Source: Chelatococcus sambhunathii (GTDB taxonomy: Bacteria; Pseudomonadota; Alphaproteobacteria; Rhizobiales; Methylopilaceae). Taken from it: DNA of 46,775 nt. Below, piece by piece: positions 24,751 to 33,146 of this stretch (positions within the stretch are counted from its first letter, which is position 1; every line of letters begins with the position of its first letter). The stretch covers positions 1 to 46,775 of the forward strand of contig JADBEO010000033.1 in NCBI GenBank assembly GCA_031316315.1, written 5' to 3'. The notes under the pieces were generated by a model. That model was not told the origin of the DNA and did not search any database. It saw only the letters and a program-made list of their open reading frames with translations. The position numbers were made by a program, and so were the translations under genes.

Positions 24751-25615
24751 AGGCCTCGATGATGCCGAAGCGGAGCGCGACGTCGGTCTCGCACAGTCGC
24801 TTCAGGATCCGGTGCTGCACCTGATACTTGGTCTGGCCGATCGTCAGCGCGCCGATGCCGACGCCGTGCGGCAGCGGCGCGCCGTCGGCGTAGGAGTCGA
24901 CGCCGGCGATTCCGTTCGGCGGCACGGCGTTGATGTCGGCGCCGACCAGCAGGTTCTCGGCGGCCTTCAGCACGTTCTTCGAGATGACCTCGACGCCCGC
25001 GGAGGCGCAGGTGAGGATCACCTCTGCGTCCCTGACCAGCGCCTTCTTGTCCTCGTCGTTGCGCGCGACCGCGCAGTCCAGCTTGACCTTGAAGCGCTTC
25101 TTGAAGTCGACCGCCTTCGCCTCGACGTCCTCGATGACCAGGTGGCTGACGATCGTCACCTTGGCACCCGCCTGTGCGGCGATGACGGCGGCGATGCCGC
25201 CGATGATCCCGGTCGCGCCGTAGATCTGCACCTTCGCTCCCTTGAGGCCGTCCTTCCGCTTGCCTTTCAGATGCTTCTCGACCTGCGCGATCATCGCGGC
25301 GGCGGTGGTGAAGGCGCCGGAGGGATCGGCGAAGAGCGAGATCTCGAAGGGCGGAAACAGCGCCTTGCCGGCGGCCGCCATCTGGTCGAGCGCCAGACTT
25401 GCGTCCTTGCCCCCGAAGAAGATCACGGTCCGCTTGGCGTTGTCGGGCGAGCGCGAGAACATCGCGTCCTGGGTCAGACCTGCCACGTCCCTCAGCCCCA
25501 CGCCCGTATAGTAGGCGATGTTGGAGAAGCCGGCGTCGACCGCCATGTTGACGTCGAACGGGCTCGTCTTCCCGAGCGGCGTGAGCATGTGGAGAATGGG
25601 TGCGCCGTCGGACAT
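24722..25615 (-). CDS. mtdB: NAD(P)-dependent methylene-H4MPT dehydrogenase
   Basis: Oxidises 5,10-methylene-H4MPT to methenyl-H4MPT with NAD(P)+. Its 297 residues match the family. The N terminus ILHMLTPLGKTSPFDVNMAVDAG is characteristic of the MtdA/MtdB group, and the dinucleotide fold shows KVQIYGATGIIGGIAAVIAAQ near residues 128-148. NPNGIAGVD-like VPPNGIAGVDSYADG closes the active site. Absence of a folate-type MtdA signature and the location beside mch support MtdB over MtdA. It is the second gene of the operon, 18 bases after beta-RFAP synthase. Confidence 0.96.
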   Translation of the reverse strand: MSDGAPILHMLTPLGKTSPFDVNMAVDAGFSNIAYYTGVGLRDVAGLTQDAMFSRSPDNAKRTVIFFGGKDASLALDQMAAAGKALFPPFEISLFADPSGAFTTAAAMIAQVEKHLKGKRKDGLKGAKVQIYGATGIIGGIAAVIAAQAGAKVTIVSHLVIEDVEAKAVDFKKRFKVKLDCAVARNDEDKKALVRDAEVILTCASAGVEVISKNVLKAAENLLVGADINAVPPNGIAGVDSYADGAPLPHGVGIGALTIGQTKYQVQHRILKRLCETDVALRFGIIEAYELARSLTA

Positions 25616-25633
25616 TCGTGTCTCCTGGGTGTC

Positions 25634-26674
25634 TCAGACCGCGAGGGCGCCCGAGTGGGGGACGTCCGCGATCGTCGCGCCGTGGTTGTTGCCTCGAACG
25701 ACGTCGAAAACCAGATTTGATCGTCCGGCGAAACGCCGCGAAAGGTCTGATAGGGCCTCTTCCGCCTCGGCCGGGCGGCCGAAGACCGCGAATCCGGTTG
25801 GCCCCCACGAGCTTTGGCCGACGCCCGGAACGCCTTCGGCCTCAATCACTTCGAGCGCTTCGGCGACGTCGGGGCTGGTGAACCGTCCACCCTGGAACTG
25901 CGCGAAATGGTCGCCGAGTCGGCGCTGGATCTCGCCGACCGCGCGCCCGAATCCATCGGCGTCGCCCTCCGCCGCCGCCGGCAGGGCGCCCATGAGGGTG
26001 AGTCGGCACAGCGTTCCCGACAGGGCTTCGGTGAATTCCGGCAGCCCCTGCATGGCGCTGGTCTCGGCCTGGCCGCTGAGGCCGCTGCGAGCGCGGTCAT
26101 AGATCAGCAGGATCCGCCAGTGCTCGGGGACCGGAATTCGCGAAATCAGCGGCGGGGGCCGATGATCGTTGCGTCGGGCTTCGACCGGCTGGCCGCCGTC
26201 GAGCAGCACGCCGCCGCCCTCGAACGCCCCGAGGCCGATGCTGGAGCGCATGCCGCGACCGAGCGCCGCGGCGACCTTCGCAGGCGGCATGGCGCGCCCC
26301 GACACGATGCTGGCCGCGACGCCGGCCGCAAGGCCGAGCTGGGTCCCGGAGCCGAGGCCGGCATGCGCGGGGAGCGCCTGTTCGACGACGATGCGAACGC
26401 GCTCGTCGACGCTGAAATCCGCCTCTGCGAGGCGCCCGACCGCGTCCATCGCCCGCTCGCAGTCGGGCCCCTGGGCGGTCAGTCCGTCGGCGGTCTCGAC
26501 GAGGACGGACGTCGTGGGGCTCTCGAGCGTAAGGCCCAGGCTTCCGAAGCGACGTCCGAGCGAGCCGCCGAGGTCCAGGAACCCGATATGCAGCCGTCCG
26601 GGCGCGATCACGCGGACCGCGCGCGGGGTACGAAAGCGGCGGGCGGCCCGCTGGTCGGTGGAGATAGAGGTCAT
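25634..26674 (-). CDS. beta-ribofuranosylaminobenzene 5'-phosphate synthase (Orf4-like, GHMP fold)
   Basis: Catalyses the committed step of (methano)pterin synthesis, joining p-aminobenzoate or hydroxybenzoate with PRPP with loss of CO2 or formation of a C-riboside. VIAPGRLHIGFLDLGG begins at residue 22 from ATG 26674. The GHMP-type loop LPAHAGLGSGTQLGLAAG lies near residues 101-118, and GVGQSSWGPTGFAVF is near the C terminus. An upstream TTG at 26701 would add nine residues, but ATG 26674 is favoured as a common codon. It heads the six-gene minus-strand operon and diverges from the pcd-fhc operon. Confidence 0.9.
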   Translation of the reverse strand: MTSISTDQRAARRFRTPRAVRVIAPGRLHIGFLDLGGSLGRRFGSLGLTLESPTTSVLVETADGLTAQGPDCERAMDAVGRLAEADFSVDERVRIVVEQALPAHAGLGSGTQLGLAAGVAASIVSGRAMPPAKVAAALGRGMRSSIGLGAFEGGGVLLDGGQPVEARRNDHRPPPLISRIPVPEHWRILLIYDRARSGLSGQAETSAMQGLPEFTEALSGTLCRLTLMGALPAAAEGDADGFGRAVGEIQRRLGDHFAQFQGGRFTSPDVAEALEVIEAEGVPGVGQSSWGPTGFAVFGRPAEAEEALSDLSRRFAGRSNLVFDVVRGNNHGATIADVPHSGALAV

Positions 26675-26829
26675 GTCGTTGTCCGGCGGCACCTTAGGCA
26701 AAGCGATGGCGCCTCGCCAGCGTCCGTCTCTACGCCTAACTCCTAAGCCAGGGCGCCAAGCGTCGCGTTGCGCCTCTTCGGCCCGCTGTGTAAGCCTCGC
26801 CGAAAATCACGACAGAGGGCGTGCTCGCC
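26675..26829. promoter_or_regulatory. divergent control region of the two main H4MPT operons
   Basis: These 155 bases separate the beta-RFAP-synthase/mtdB/mch operon from the pcd-fhcBADC operon, so joint control of both is possible here. AGAGGG about 11 bases before ATG 26830 can serve as the ribosome site. No clear symmetric operator was found. Confidence 0.5.
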
Positions 26830-27207
26830 ATGGCTGAAAAGGCCAAGACCGTCATTCCCGAAGATCAGGTCAAAGCGCGGCTTGAAGCCGAGCTGCCGAA
26901 CTGGCGTCTCGAGGACGGCTGGATTCGCCGCACCTATAAGACGAACAGCTGGAAGGGGACGCTGATGGTGATCAACACCGTCGGCCACCTCGCCGAGGCC
27001 GCCTGGCATCATCCGGATATCACCGCCTCCTACGCCTGGGTCGAGGTGCGGCTGATCTCGCACGACGCGAAGGGAATCACCGACCGCGACTTCGCGCTCG
27101 CCAAGAAGATCGAGGAGGTCGTGCAGTGGCAGCCCGGCCTCGAAGATCAGGGCCTCGAGGGGACGCCGCAGGGCGACCAGCGCTTCGCCTATGTGAAGTA
27201 TGACTGA
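26830..27207 (+). CDS. pterin-4a-carbinolamine dehydratase family protein
   Basis: A 125-residue protein of the PCD/DCoH family, which dehydrates 4a-hydroxy-tetrahydropterins. The active-site stretch AAWHHPDITASYAWVEVRLISHDAKGITDRDF carries the expected His60-His61-Pro62 and later His78. ATG 26830 is chosen because the purine-rich AGAGGG would be too close to GTG 26821. No aromatic amino-acid hydroxylase is encoded nearby. The gene opens the fhc operon and overlaps fhcB by eight bases, which suggests a job on the H4MPT pterin or its synthesis. The exact reaction is inferred. Confidence 0.88.
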   Translation: MAEKAKTVIPEDQVKARLEAELPNWRLEDGWIRRTYKTNSWKGTLMVINTVGHLAEAAWHHPDITASYAWVEVRLISHDAKGITDRDFALAKKIEEVVQWQPGLEDQGLEGTPQGDQRFAYVKYD

Positions 27208-28456
27208 GCCGAGCGTGTCGGAGGCGAGCGGCGGCGCGACGCATAAGGACGTGGTCTGCCCCTATTGCGGGCTCGGCTGCGATGATGTGACGCTTGAGGT
27301 CTCTGGGACTGCGGTCGAGGCCAAAGAGGGCGTCTGCGGGCGGGCCGCCGCGCTGTTCCGCCGTGGCGCGGAGCCCGCGCCTTCGGCGAGGGTCAACGGC
27401 CGGGAAGCGCCGCTCGACGCGGCGATCGCAGCCGCCGCGGAATTGCTGAGCCACGCGCGCTCGCCGGTCTATGCAGGCCTCGGCGCCGACGTCGACGGCG
27501 TTCGGCAGATCATCAAGCTCGCGGCGCGGACGGGCGGCAGCGTCGACCACTACGCCTCGACCGGCCTGTTCCGGAACCTCGCCACGTCGCAACGCAGAGG
27601 CTGGATCGCGACGACGCTGGCGGAGGTCCGCAACCACTGCGATCTGTTCGTCGTCGTCGGTCCGGATCCTTCCGAGCAGTTTCATCGGCTTTACGAGAGG
27701 GTGACGCCGAAGACCGGGCGGTTCCTCGCCGGCCCTCGAAAAATCGTGTTCCTCGGCGGCGCGCCGAGCGAGGAGGCGAGGGCTCAGCTCGAAGGCTCGA
27801 CGATCGAAATCGTCGCGGTCCCCGAAGGCGAGCTGGTGGAGGCGCTGTCCCGGCTTCAGGCGCTTGTTTCCGGCTTGGTCCCGCCAGCGGGCGGCGTGGA
27901 GCTTGCGCCTCTGGCCGAGGCGCTGAAGGCCGCAAAATACGCTGTGCTCGCCTGGAACGCCGGCGGCCTCGGAGCGGACGGCGATCTCGTTATCGAACGC
28001 GCCGTCGCGGTCGTGGAGACACTCAACGTCGAGACCCGCGCGGCCTGTCTGCCGCTCGCCGGGCGCGACAACCTGATCGGCGCCAACCAGACCTTCCTGT
28101 GGAACGTCGGCTTCCCGCTCCGCACCGGGTTTCGCGGCGGGATCGCGGATCACGACCAGGCCGCATATGCCGGCGCTAGCGCGCTTAAGAGCGCCGACAT
28201 TCTGGTTTGGGTCTCTGCGTTCCGCCCCGAGCGCCCGCCGGCCTCGGACGCGCAGATCATCGCGCTCGCTCATCCGGCGACCGAGTTCGAGCGTGAACCT
28301 GAAGTCTTCATTCCTGTCGGGCAGCCGGGACTCGATCACGCTGGCCTCGCCTTCCGGACAGACGTCGTGGTGAGCGTTCCGCTCAAGCGTTATCGGGACG
28401 CCGGCCTGATCAGCGTGGCCGAGGCCGTCCGCCGCATTTCCGAGGGCCGCTCATGA
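27200..28456 (+). CDS. fhcB: formyltransferase/hydrolase complex subunit FhcB
   Basis: Subunit B of the Fhc complex, related to FwdB/FmdB of formylmethanofuran dehydrogenases but regarded as lacking redox activity. Its 418 residues are usual. Near the N terminus Cys20, Cys23, Cys27 and Cys46 form a CX2CX3CX18C pattern like the 4Fe-4S site of FwdB. The later region where FwdB has a Cys or selenocysteine tungsten ligand reads HYASTGLFRNLA here, with no Cys. The rest resembles a molybdopterin-oxidoreductase fold (AGLGADVDGVRQIIKLA, LIGANQTFLWNVGFPLRTGF). It is coupled to fhcA by an ATGA overlap. No formate oxidation is expected; a structural role is likely. Confidence 0.93.
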   Translation: MTEPSVSEASGGATHKDVVCPYCGLGCDDVTLEVSGTAVEAKEGVCGRAAALFRRGAEPAPSARVNGREAPLDAAIAAAAELLSHARSPVYAGLGADVDGVRQIIKLAARTGGSVDHYASTGLFRNLATSQRRGWIATTLAEVRNHCDLFVVVGPDPSEQFHRLYERVTPKTGRFLAGPRKIVFLGGAPSEEARAQLEGSTIEIVAVPEGELVEALSRLQALVSGLVPPAGGVELAPLAEALKAAKYAVLAWNAGGLGADGDLVIERAVAVVETLNVETRAACLPLAGRDNLIGANQTFLWNVGFPLRTGFRGGIADHDQAAYAGASALKSADILVWVSAFRPERPPASDAQIIALAHPATEFEREPEVFIPVGQPGLDHAGLAFRTDVVVSVPLKRYRDAGLISVAEAVRRISEGRS

Positions 28457-30111
28457 GCGCGTTGCGCATCGCCAACGGCAAGGTGCTTGATCCGGCCAAC
28501 GGCGAGGTCGGAGTCGAGCGCGACGTGATCGTCGTCGACGGCAAGATCGCAGACGCCGGGTCCGCGCCCGCGAGCGTCGAGACGATCGACGCCAAGGGCG
28601 GGATCGTGATGGCCGGCGGCATCGACATCCACAGCCACATCGCCGGCGGCAAGTCGAACATCGCGCGCCTGCTGATGGTCGAGGAGCAGCGCGCCTTCCG
28701 CGAGCCCCAGGGTCCGTTCTGCGGCTGCGGCGGCGGGCTGTCGACGATGACCGCCCACGCCACCGGCTGCCGCTACGCCGAGATGGGCTACACTGCGGTG
28801 TTCGAGCCGGCCGTCGTGGCGGCGAACGCGCGGCACATGCACACCGAGATGGCCGACATCCCGTTCCTCGACACCGGCGGCTATCTGGTGCTCGGCAACG
28901 ACGACTTCCTGCTCGACCTGATCGCCTCCGGCGCCGGGCAGCAGGCGGTGAACGACTATGTCGCCTGGCAGCTCAACGCCACCAAGTGCATGGCGATCAA
29001 GATCGTCAATCCCGGCGGCATCAACGCGTTCAAGTTCAACGCGCGCTGGATGCAGCTCGACGAGAAGAACCCGCATTACGAGATCACGCCGCGCACGATC
29101 CTGCAGACGCTGATAAGGGCGGTGACCGAGCTCGGCCTCGCTCATCCCATCCACCTCCACGGCTGCAATCTCGGCGTTCCGGGTAATGAGCAGACGACGC
29201 TCGACACCATAGCGGCAGCCGAGGGCATGCCGCTGCACATGACTCATGTGCAGTTCCACAGCTACGGGACCGAGGGCGACCGGAAGTTCTCGTCGGGCGC
29301 GGCGAAGATCGCCGAGGCGGTGAACAAGAACCCGAACATCTCGATCGACGTCGGTCAGGTCATGTTCGGACAGACGGTGACGGCGTCGGCCGACCTGATG
29401 AGCCAGCACCGCAACCGGGGCATCGCTTCGCCCGGCCGCTGGATCGGCATGGACATCGAGATGGACGCGGCCTGCGGGATCGTGCCCTTCGCCTACAAGG
29501 ACAAGAGCTTCGTCAACGCCCTGCAATGGGCGATCGGGCTGGAGCTGTTCCTGCTGGTCGAGGATCCGTGGCGGATCTTCCTGACGACGGACCACCCGAA
29601 CGGCGGCCCGTTCACCACCTATCCGCATCTCATCAGGCTGCTGATGGATCGAAGCTTCCGCGAGGAACAGTTCGCCAAGCTCGCCAAGTCCGCGCGCAAG
29701 CACTCGAACCTGCTCGAGATCAAGCGCGAGTACACGCTCGAGGAGATCGCGATCGTGACCCGCGCCGCCCCGGCCAAGATCCTTGGCCTGACCGATCGTG
29801 GGCATCTCGGCGCGGGAGCGGTCGGCGACGTGGTCGTCTATCGCGAGGACGCCGACCGCGAGGCGATGTTCTCCCGCGCCGCCTATGTGGTGAAGGACGG
29901 GACGGTGATCGTTCGCGAAGGCGAGATCGTCGATCTGGTCTACGGCCGCACCCATCAGGTCACGCCCGACTACGACGCGTCGATCGAGACCAAGATGGAC
30001 CGCTGGTTCGACGAGACGATCGGCTACAAGGCCGGGACCTACAAGATCTCCGATGAGGAGATCCGCGGCGGTCAGGGCTCGGTGAAGCACGCCACCGTGA
30101 GGGCGTCATGA
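28453..30111 (+). CDS. fhcA: formyltransferase/hydrolase complex subunit FhcA (formyl-methylofuran hydrolase)
   Basis: Amidohydrolase-type subunit that releases formate from formyl-methylofuran. The 552-residue protein has the metal-binding HSH at residues 60-62 in GGIDIHSHIAGGK, then ALHAT-like TAHATGCRYAEMGY, IHLHGCNLGVPGN, MTHVQFHSYG and the late TTDHPNGGPFTTYP with a catalytic-type Asp. These place it with FwdA/FmdA. It overlaps fhcB and fhcD by four bases each. With FhcD it forms the two active sites bridged by the methylofuran arm. Confidence 0.97.
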   Translation: MSALRIANGKVLDPANGEVGVERDVIVVDGKIADAGSAPASVETIDAKGGIVMAGGIDIHSHIAGGKSNIARLLMVEEQRAFREPQGPFCGCGGGLSTMTAHATGCRYAEMGYTAVFEPAVVAANARHMHTEMADIPFLDTGGYLVLGNDDFLLDLIASGAGQQAVNDYVAWQLNATKCMAIKIVNPGGINAFKFNARWMQLDEKNPHYEITPRTILQTLIRAVTELGLAHPIHLHGCNLGVPGNEQTTLDTIAAAEGMPLHMTHVQFHSYGTEGDRKFSSGAAKIAEAVNKNPNISIDVGQVMFGQTVTASADLMSQHRNRGIASPGRWIGMDIEMDAACGIVPFAYKDKSFVNALQWAIGLELFLLVEDPWRIFLTTDHPNGGPFTTYPHLIRLLMDRSFREEQFAKLAKSARKHSNLLEIKREYTLEEIAIVTRAAPAKILGLTDRGHLGAGAVGDVVVYREDADREAMFSRAAYVVKDGTVIVREGEIVDLVYGRTHQVTPDYDASIETKMDRWFDETIGYKAGTYKISDEEIRGGQGSVKHATVRAS

Positions 30112-31004
30112 TCCTCAACGGCGTCGAGATTCGCGACTCGTTCGCGGAAGCCTTTCCGATGGTCGGCACACGGCTGATCATCACCGCCGACACCGCCAAA
30201 TGGGCGATGATCGCGGCGAAGACCATGACGGGCTTCGCGACCTCCGTAATCGGCTGCGGCTGCGAAGCCGGCGTCGAGCGCGAGGTGCCCGCCGAGGAGA
30301 CGCCGGACGGTCGCCCGGGCGTCGCCGTGCTGATCTTCGCCATGGACTACAACGGCCTGAAGGGCGTTGTGCCGAACCGCATCGGCCAGTGCGTGCTCAC
30401 CTCGCCGACCTCGGCCTGCTACGCCGGGATGGAGGGCGGCAAGCCGGTCTCGATCGGCAAGGCGCTGCGCTACTTCGGCGACGGCTGGCAGATCGCCAAG
30501 AACGTCGATGGACGTCGCATCTGGCGCGTTCCGGTGATGGAGGGCGAGTTCGTTTGCGACCACGAGACCGGCACCGTCGAGGGCGTCGGCGGCGGCAATA
30601 TCCTGATCCTCGCCACCTCGCGCCGCGAGGCGCTGGAGGCGGCGGAGGTCGCGGCCGAAGCCATGGCGAAGACGCCGGGCTGCGTGCTGCCGTTCCCGGG
30701 CGGCATCGTCCGCTCCGGCTCGAAGGTCGGCTCGCGATACAAAGGCATGTTCGCCTCGACCAACAACGCCTACTGCCCGACGCTGCGCGCGCAGGGGCCG
30801 ACGGCGCTGCCGCCCGAGGTCGCCTCGGTGATGGAGATCGTCATCGACGGCGTCTCCGAAAAAGCGGTGTCGGACTGCACCCGCGCCGGCATCGAGGCGC
30901 TGGTGAAGCTCGGCCGGGACAAGGGCGTCGTCGCGATCGACGCCGGCAACTACGGCGGCAATCTCGGGCCGTTCCACTTCAAGCTCCGGGAGATCATGTC
31001 GTGA
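30108..31004 (+). CDS. fhcD: formylmethanofuran:H4MPT formyltransferase subunit FhcD
   Basis: Transfers the formyl group from formyl-H4MPT to methylofuran inside the Fhc complex. The 298 residues align in length and pattern with archaeal Ftr: MILNGVEIRDSFAEAFPM at the start, TGFATSVIGCGCEAGVER, RIGQCVLTSPTSACYAG and VLPFPGGIVRSGSKVGS. The start ATG lies in an ATGA overlap with fhcA, and the stop overlaps the GTG of fhcC. High conservation and tight packing imply equal expression with its partners. Confidence 0.97.
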   Translation: MILNGVEIRDSFAEAFPMVGTRLIITADTAKWAMIAAKTMTGFATSVIGCGCEAGVEREVPAEETPDGRPGVAVLIFAMDYNGLKGVVPNRIGQCVLTSPTSACYAGMEGGKPVSIGKALRYFGDGWQIAKNVDGRRIWRVPVMEGEFVCDHETGTVEGVGGGNILILATSRREALEAAEVAAEAMAKTPGCVLPFPGGIVRSGSKVGSRYKGMFASTNNAYCPTLRAQGPTALPPEVASVMEIVIDGVSEKAVSDCTRAGIEALVKLGRDKGVVAIDAGNYGGNLGPFHFKLREIMS

Positions 31005-31789
31005 CCGGGCTTGTCCTCACCCCGCGCGGCGCGTTCGAAGCGCGCGTGGATCTCTCGGGCGTGCTTCCCTCCGTCGAAGGCGATCTCGCCAAGCTCAAGA
31101 TCGGGTACGGCGCGGCGCGCGCCGAGCTCGGCGAGCTGTTCGACGTCTCCGGCGCGGCGGATGGGCGCCTGACGATCGAGAGCGGCGGCGCCCAGCTTGA
31201 CCGCGTCGGGGCTGGCCTCTCCTCCGGTGAGATCGTCGTGAAGGGGGACGTCGGCCATCAGGTCGGCCAGCGCCAGAGCGGCGGCGTGATCGTCGTGAAG
31301 GGCTCTGCGGGCGACTACGCCGCGAGCGAGCTCTCCGGCGGCAAGATCGCGGTCGCCGGCGATGTGGGCGCCCGTTTGGGGGCTGCGGGCGACGGCGCCA
31401 AGCGCGGTATGAGCGGCGGCGTCGTCGTTATCGGCGGCTCCGCGGGCGCGCGCGCCGGCGAACGTCTGCGCGGCGGTGTGGTGCTGATCGAAGGCGACGC
31501 GGCCGAAGGGGCGGGAACCTCGATGATCGCCGGAACCCTGGCCGTCATGGGCAGGCTCGGTCGACATGCCGGGCGCGGCATGAAGCGCGGCACGCTGTTC
31601 GTCAGCTCCCCCGAGGAGCTGGCCTCAGGCTTCGCCGACGCCGGCGAGCACGACCTGGTCATGCTGCGCGTTCTGGCGCGCCGCTCTCACGAGCTGGCGC
31701 ATCTCTTCGGCGGCCGCACGCGCGCGCGTCGCTTCGCCGGCGACCTGACGCTCGGCGGCAAGGGAGAAGCGCTGATCCTCAGCCGCTGA
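31001..31789 (+). CDS. fhcC: formyltransferase/hydrolase complex subunit FhcC
   Basis: Subunit C of Fhc, related to FwdC and to the glutamate-synthase gamma-repeat domain. The 262-residue protein has the right-handed beta-helix signature of repeated glycine turns (SSGEIVVKGDVGHQVG, SGGVIVVKGSAGDYA, SGGKIAVAGDVGARLG, RGGVVLIEGDAAEGAG), each about 18-20 residues. GTG 31001 lies within the fhcD stop (GTGA). FhcC is thought to hold the methylofuran cofactor with FhcA. It is the last gene of pcd-fhcBADC, and its end overlaps the convergent Uma2 gene by 11 bases. Confidence 0.95.
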   Translation: MTGLVLTPRGAFEARVDLSGVLPSVEGDLAKLKIGYGAARAELGELFDVSGAADGRLTIESGGAQLDRVGAGLSSGEIVVKGDVGHQVGQRQSGGVIVVKGSAGDYAASELSGGKIAVAGDVGARLGAAGDGAKRGMSGGVVVIGGSAGARAGERLRGGVVLIEGDAAEGAGTSMIAGTLAVMGRLGRHAGRGMKRGTLFVSSPEELASGFADAGEHDLVMLRVLARRSHELAHLFGGRTRARRFAGDLTLGGKGEALILSR

Positions 31790-32408
31790 CCGCGGGCGCG
31801 TCCTCAGGGCGCGCCGGGAAGGCGACGTCCTCGTAGACCTCGGCGAGCGGCAGGGAGAGGCCGACGGCGCTCAGCTCGGCCGTCGCGTCGAGACCGCGCA
31901 TCGTCATCTCGCTCCAGCCATCCGGCCCTCGGCTCCAGAGCTGCGCTTCAGGGTCGTTCGGATCGATCAGCAGGACGTGGTCGATCGCGTCGACGGAGCG
32001 ATATTCGTCGAGCTTTGCGAACATGTCGAAGTCGCGCGTCGAGGGCGACAGCACCTCAATCACGACCTTGGGCTCGCTCGCCTCGGTCGAACGATCGCGG
32101 CGCGGGCCGCAGTCGACGCCGGAATCGGGCCGCCGGACTCGGCGCGACGAGGTGCGCACCGACATGTCCGGCGAGAAGGCGCGGCAGGTCCGGCCGCGCA
32201 ACTTGGTTCTCAGCGCGGTGATCAAGTTCACTACGATCTGATCATGGCGCTGGCTCGCGCCGGACATCATGGTCCACTGGTCGCCGTAGCGAATCCATTC
32301 GCCGCGCAGGACCGGGACGCCGTCCACGAGTTCGTGCCTCTCCTCCTGGGTTTCCTCCCAGGCGAAGAACTCCTCGATCGTCATCAGTTTCTGGGCGGCT
32401 TCGGCCAT
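31779..32408 (-). CDS. Uma2-family PD-(D/E)XK nuclease-like protein (DUF820)
   Basis: A 209-residue protein of the Uma2 family, a group of restriction-endonuclease-like folds of unknown function. The N terminus LMTIEEFFAWEE and ERHELVDGVP are typical. The nuclease core shows RRPDSGVD (Asp95), VVIEVLSPST (Glu118) and FAKLDEY (Lys132), so the catalytic residues look intact. It has no evident link with C1 metabolism. It sits between the fhc operon and the mfnE-mfnB operon and overlaps the fhcC end by 11 bases. Such genes are often scattered and horizontally spread. Confidence 0.88.
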   Translation of the reverse strand: MAEAAQKLMTIEEFFAWEETQEERHELVDGVPVLRGEWIRYGDQWTMMSGASQRHDQIVVNLITALRTKLRGRTCRAFSPDMSVRTSSRRVRRPDSGVDCGPRRDRSTEASEPKVVIEVLSPSTRDFDMFAKLDEYRSVDAIDHVLLIDPNDPEAQLWSRGPDGWSEMTMRGLDATAELSAVGLSLPLAEVYEDVAFPARPEDAPAVSG

Positions 32409-32459
32409 CGTTCGCTCCGGACGGAACGCGCCGATGCTAGCATGAAATCGTTTGGTCGC

Positions 32460-33146
32460 TCAGGCGGAGCCGAGCGCCGTCCGGACCCGCGCCACCGCCG
32501 CCGGGTCCATCCGCCCTGTGCGGGCTCCGGCGCACAGCGCGCCACGGAAGCCGAGATAATCCGGCTTCAACGCCGCGAGGGCGCCGACGTCCGTCAGCCG
32601 CAGCGACCCGGCCAAGCCGGTCCGGAGACCGAGCGCCGAGGCGCGCTTCACGAAGCCGCCGAGCTCGGCGTCGCCCATGATCCTTCGCACGCCGCCCGAC
32701 GCCTTGTCGGCGGTGTCGATCATCGCTCCGGCGAAACCCGCCGCGGCGAGCTCAGGCAGGAGATCGAAGTCCGGCTCGCGATCGGCGAGGAAGACCGCGA
32801 TCAGCTCTGTCTCCGACGCGGCGTCTCGCAGCGTGTCGATGACCGCGAGCGGATCGCCTGCGGGAAACAGGCCGATCTTGATCATCGGCACGCCCTTGGA
32901 CGCGACCTTTTCGACGGCGGGGACGATCACCGCCGGGTCGGCGGGCAGATCCCCGATGGTCGCGCTCAGCGTCGGCTTCGGCTCGTTCCACGACCACCAC
33001 AGGGCTACCGCCTTCTGGAGCGCCGGAATCTCCCAAGCGCCGAGCGCGCCGCGCGACGGATCCTTCAGGTCGACGATGTCGGCGCCGCCTGCGCGGGCCA
33101 CCTCCATCTCGTCGAGCGTCGCGACGCTGGCCAGGAAACCCGTCAT
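32460..33146 (-). CDS. mfnB: (5-formylfuran-3-yl)methyl phosphate synthase, MfnB
   Basis: Makes the furan ring of methanofuran/methylofuran from two glyceraldehyde 3-phosphate molecules. The 228-residue TIM-barrel matches the MfnB family (DUF556): FLASVATLDEMEVARAGGADIVDLKDPSRGALGA at the start holds the catalytic-type Lys and Asp. IGDLP, MIKIGLFP, IAVFLADREPD and MIDTADKASGG follow, and LAGSLRLTDV lies near the end. ATG 33146 overlaps the DUF447 stop (ATGA). It is the last gene of the operon mfnE, DHPS-like, DUF447, mfnB. Confidence 0.9.
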   Translation of the reverse strand: MTGFLASVATLDEMEVARAGGADIVDLKDPSRGALGAWEIPALQKAVALWWSWNEPKPTLSATIGDLPADPAVIVPAVEKVASKGVPMIKIGLFPAGDPLAVIDTLRDAASETELIAVFLADREPDFDLLPELAAAGFAGAMIDTADKASGGVRRIMGDAELGGFVKRASALGLRTGLAGSLRLTDVGALAALKPDYLGFRGALCAGARTGRMDPAAVARVRTALGSA

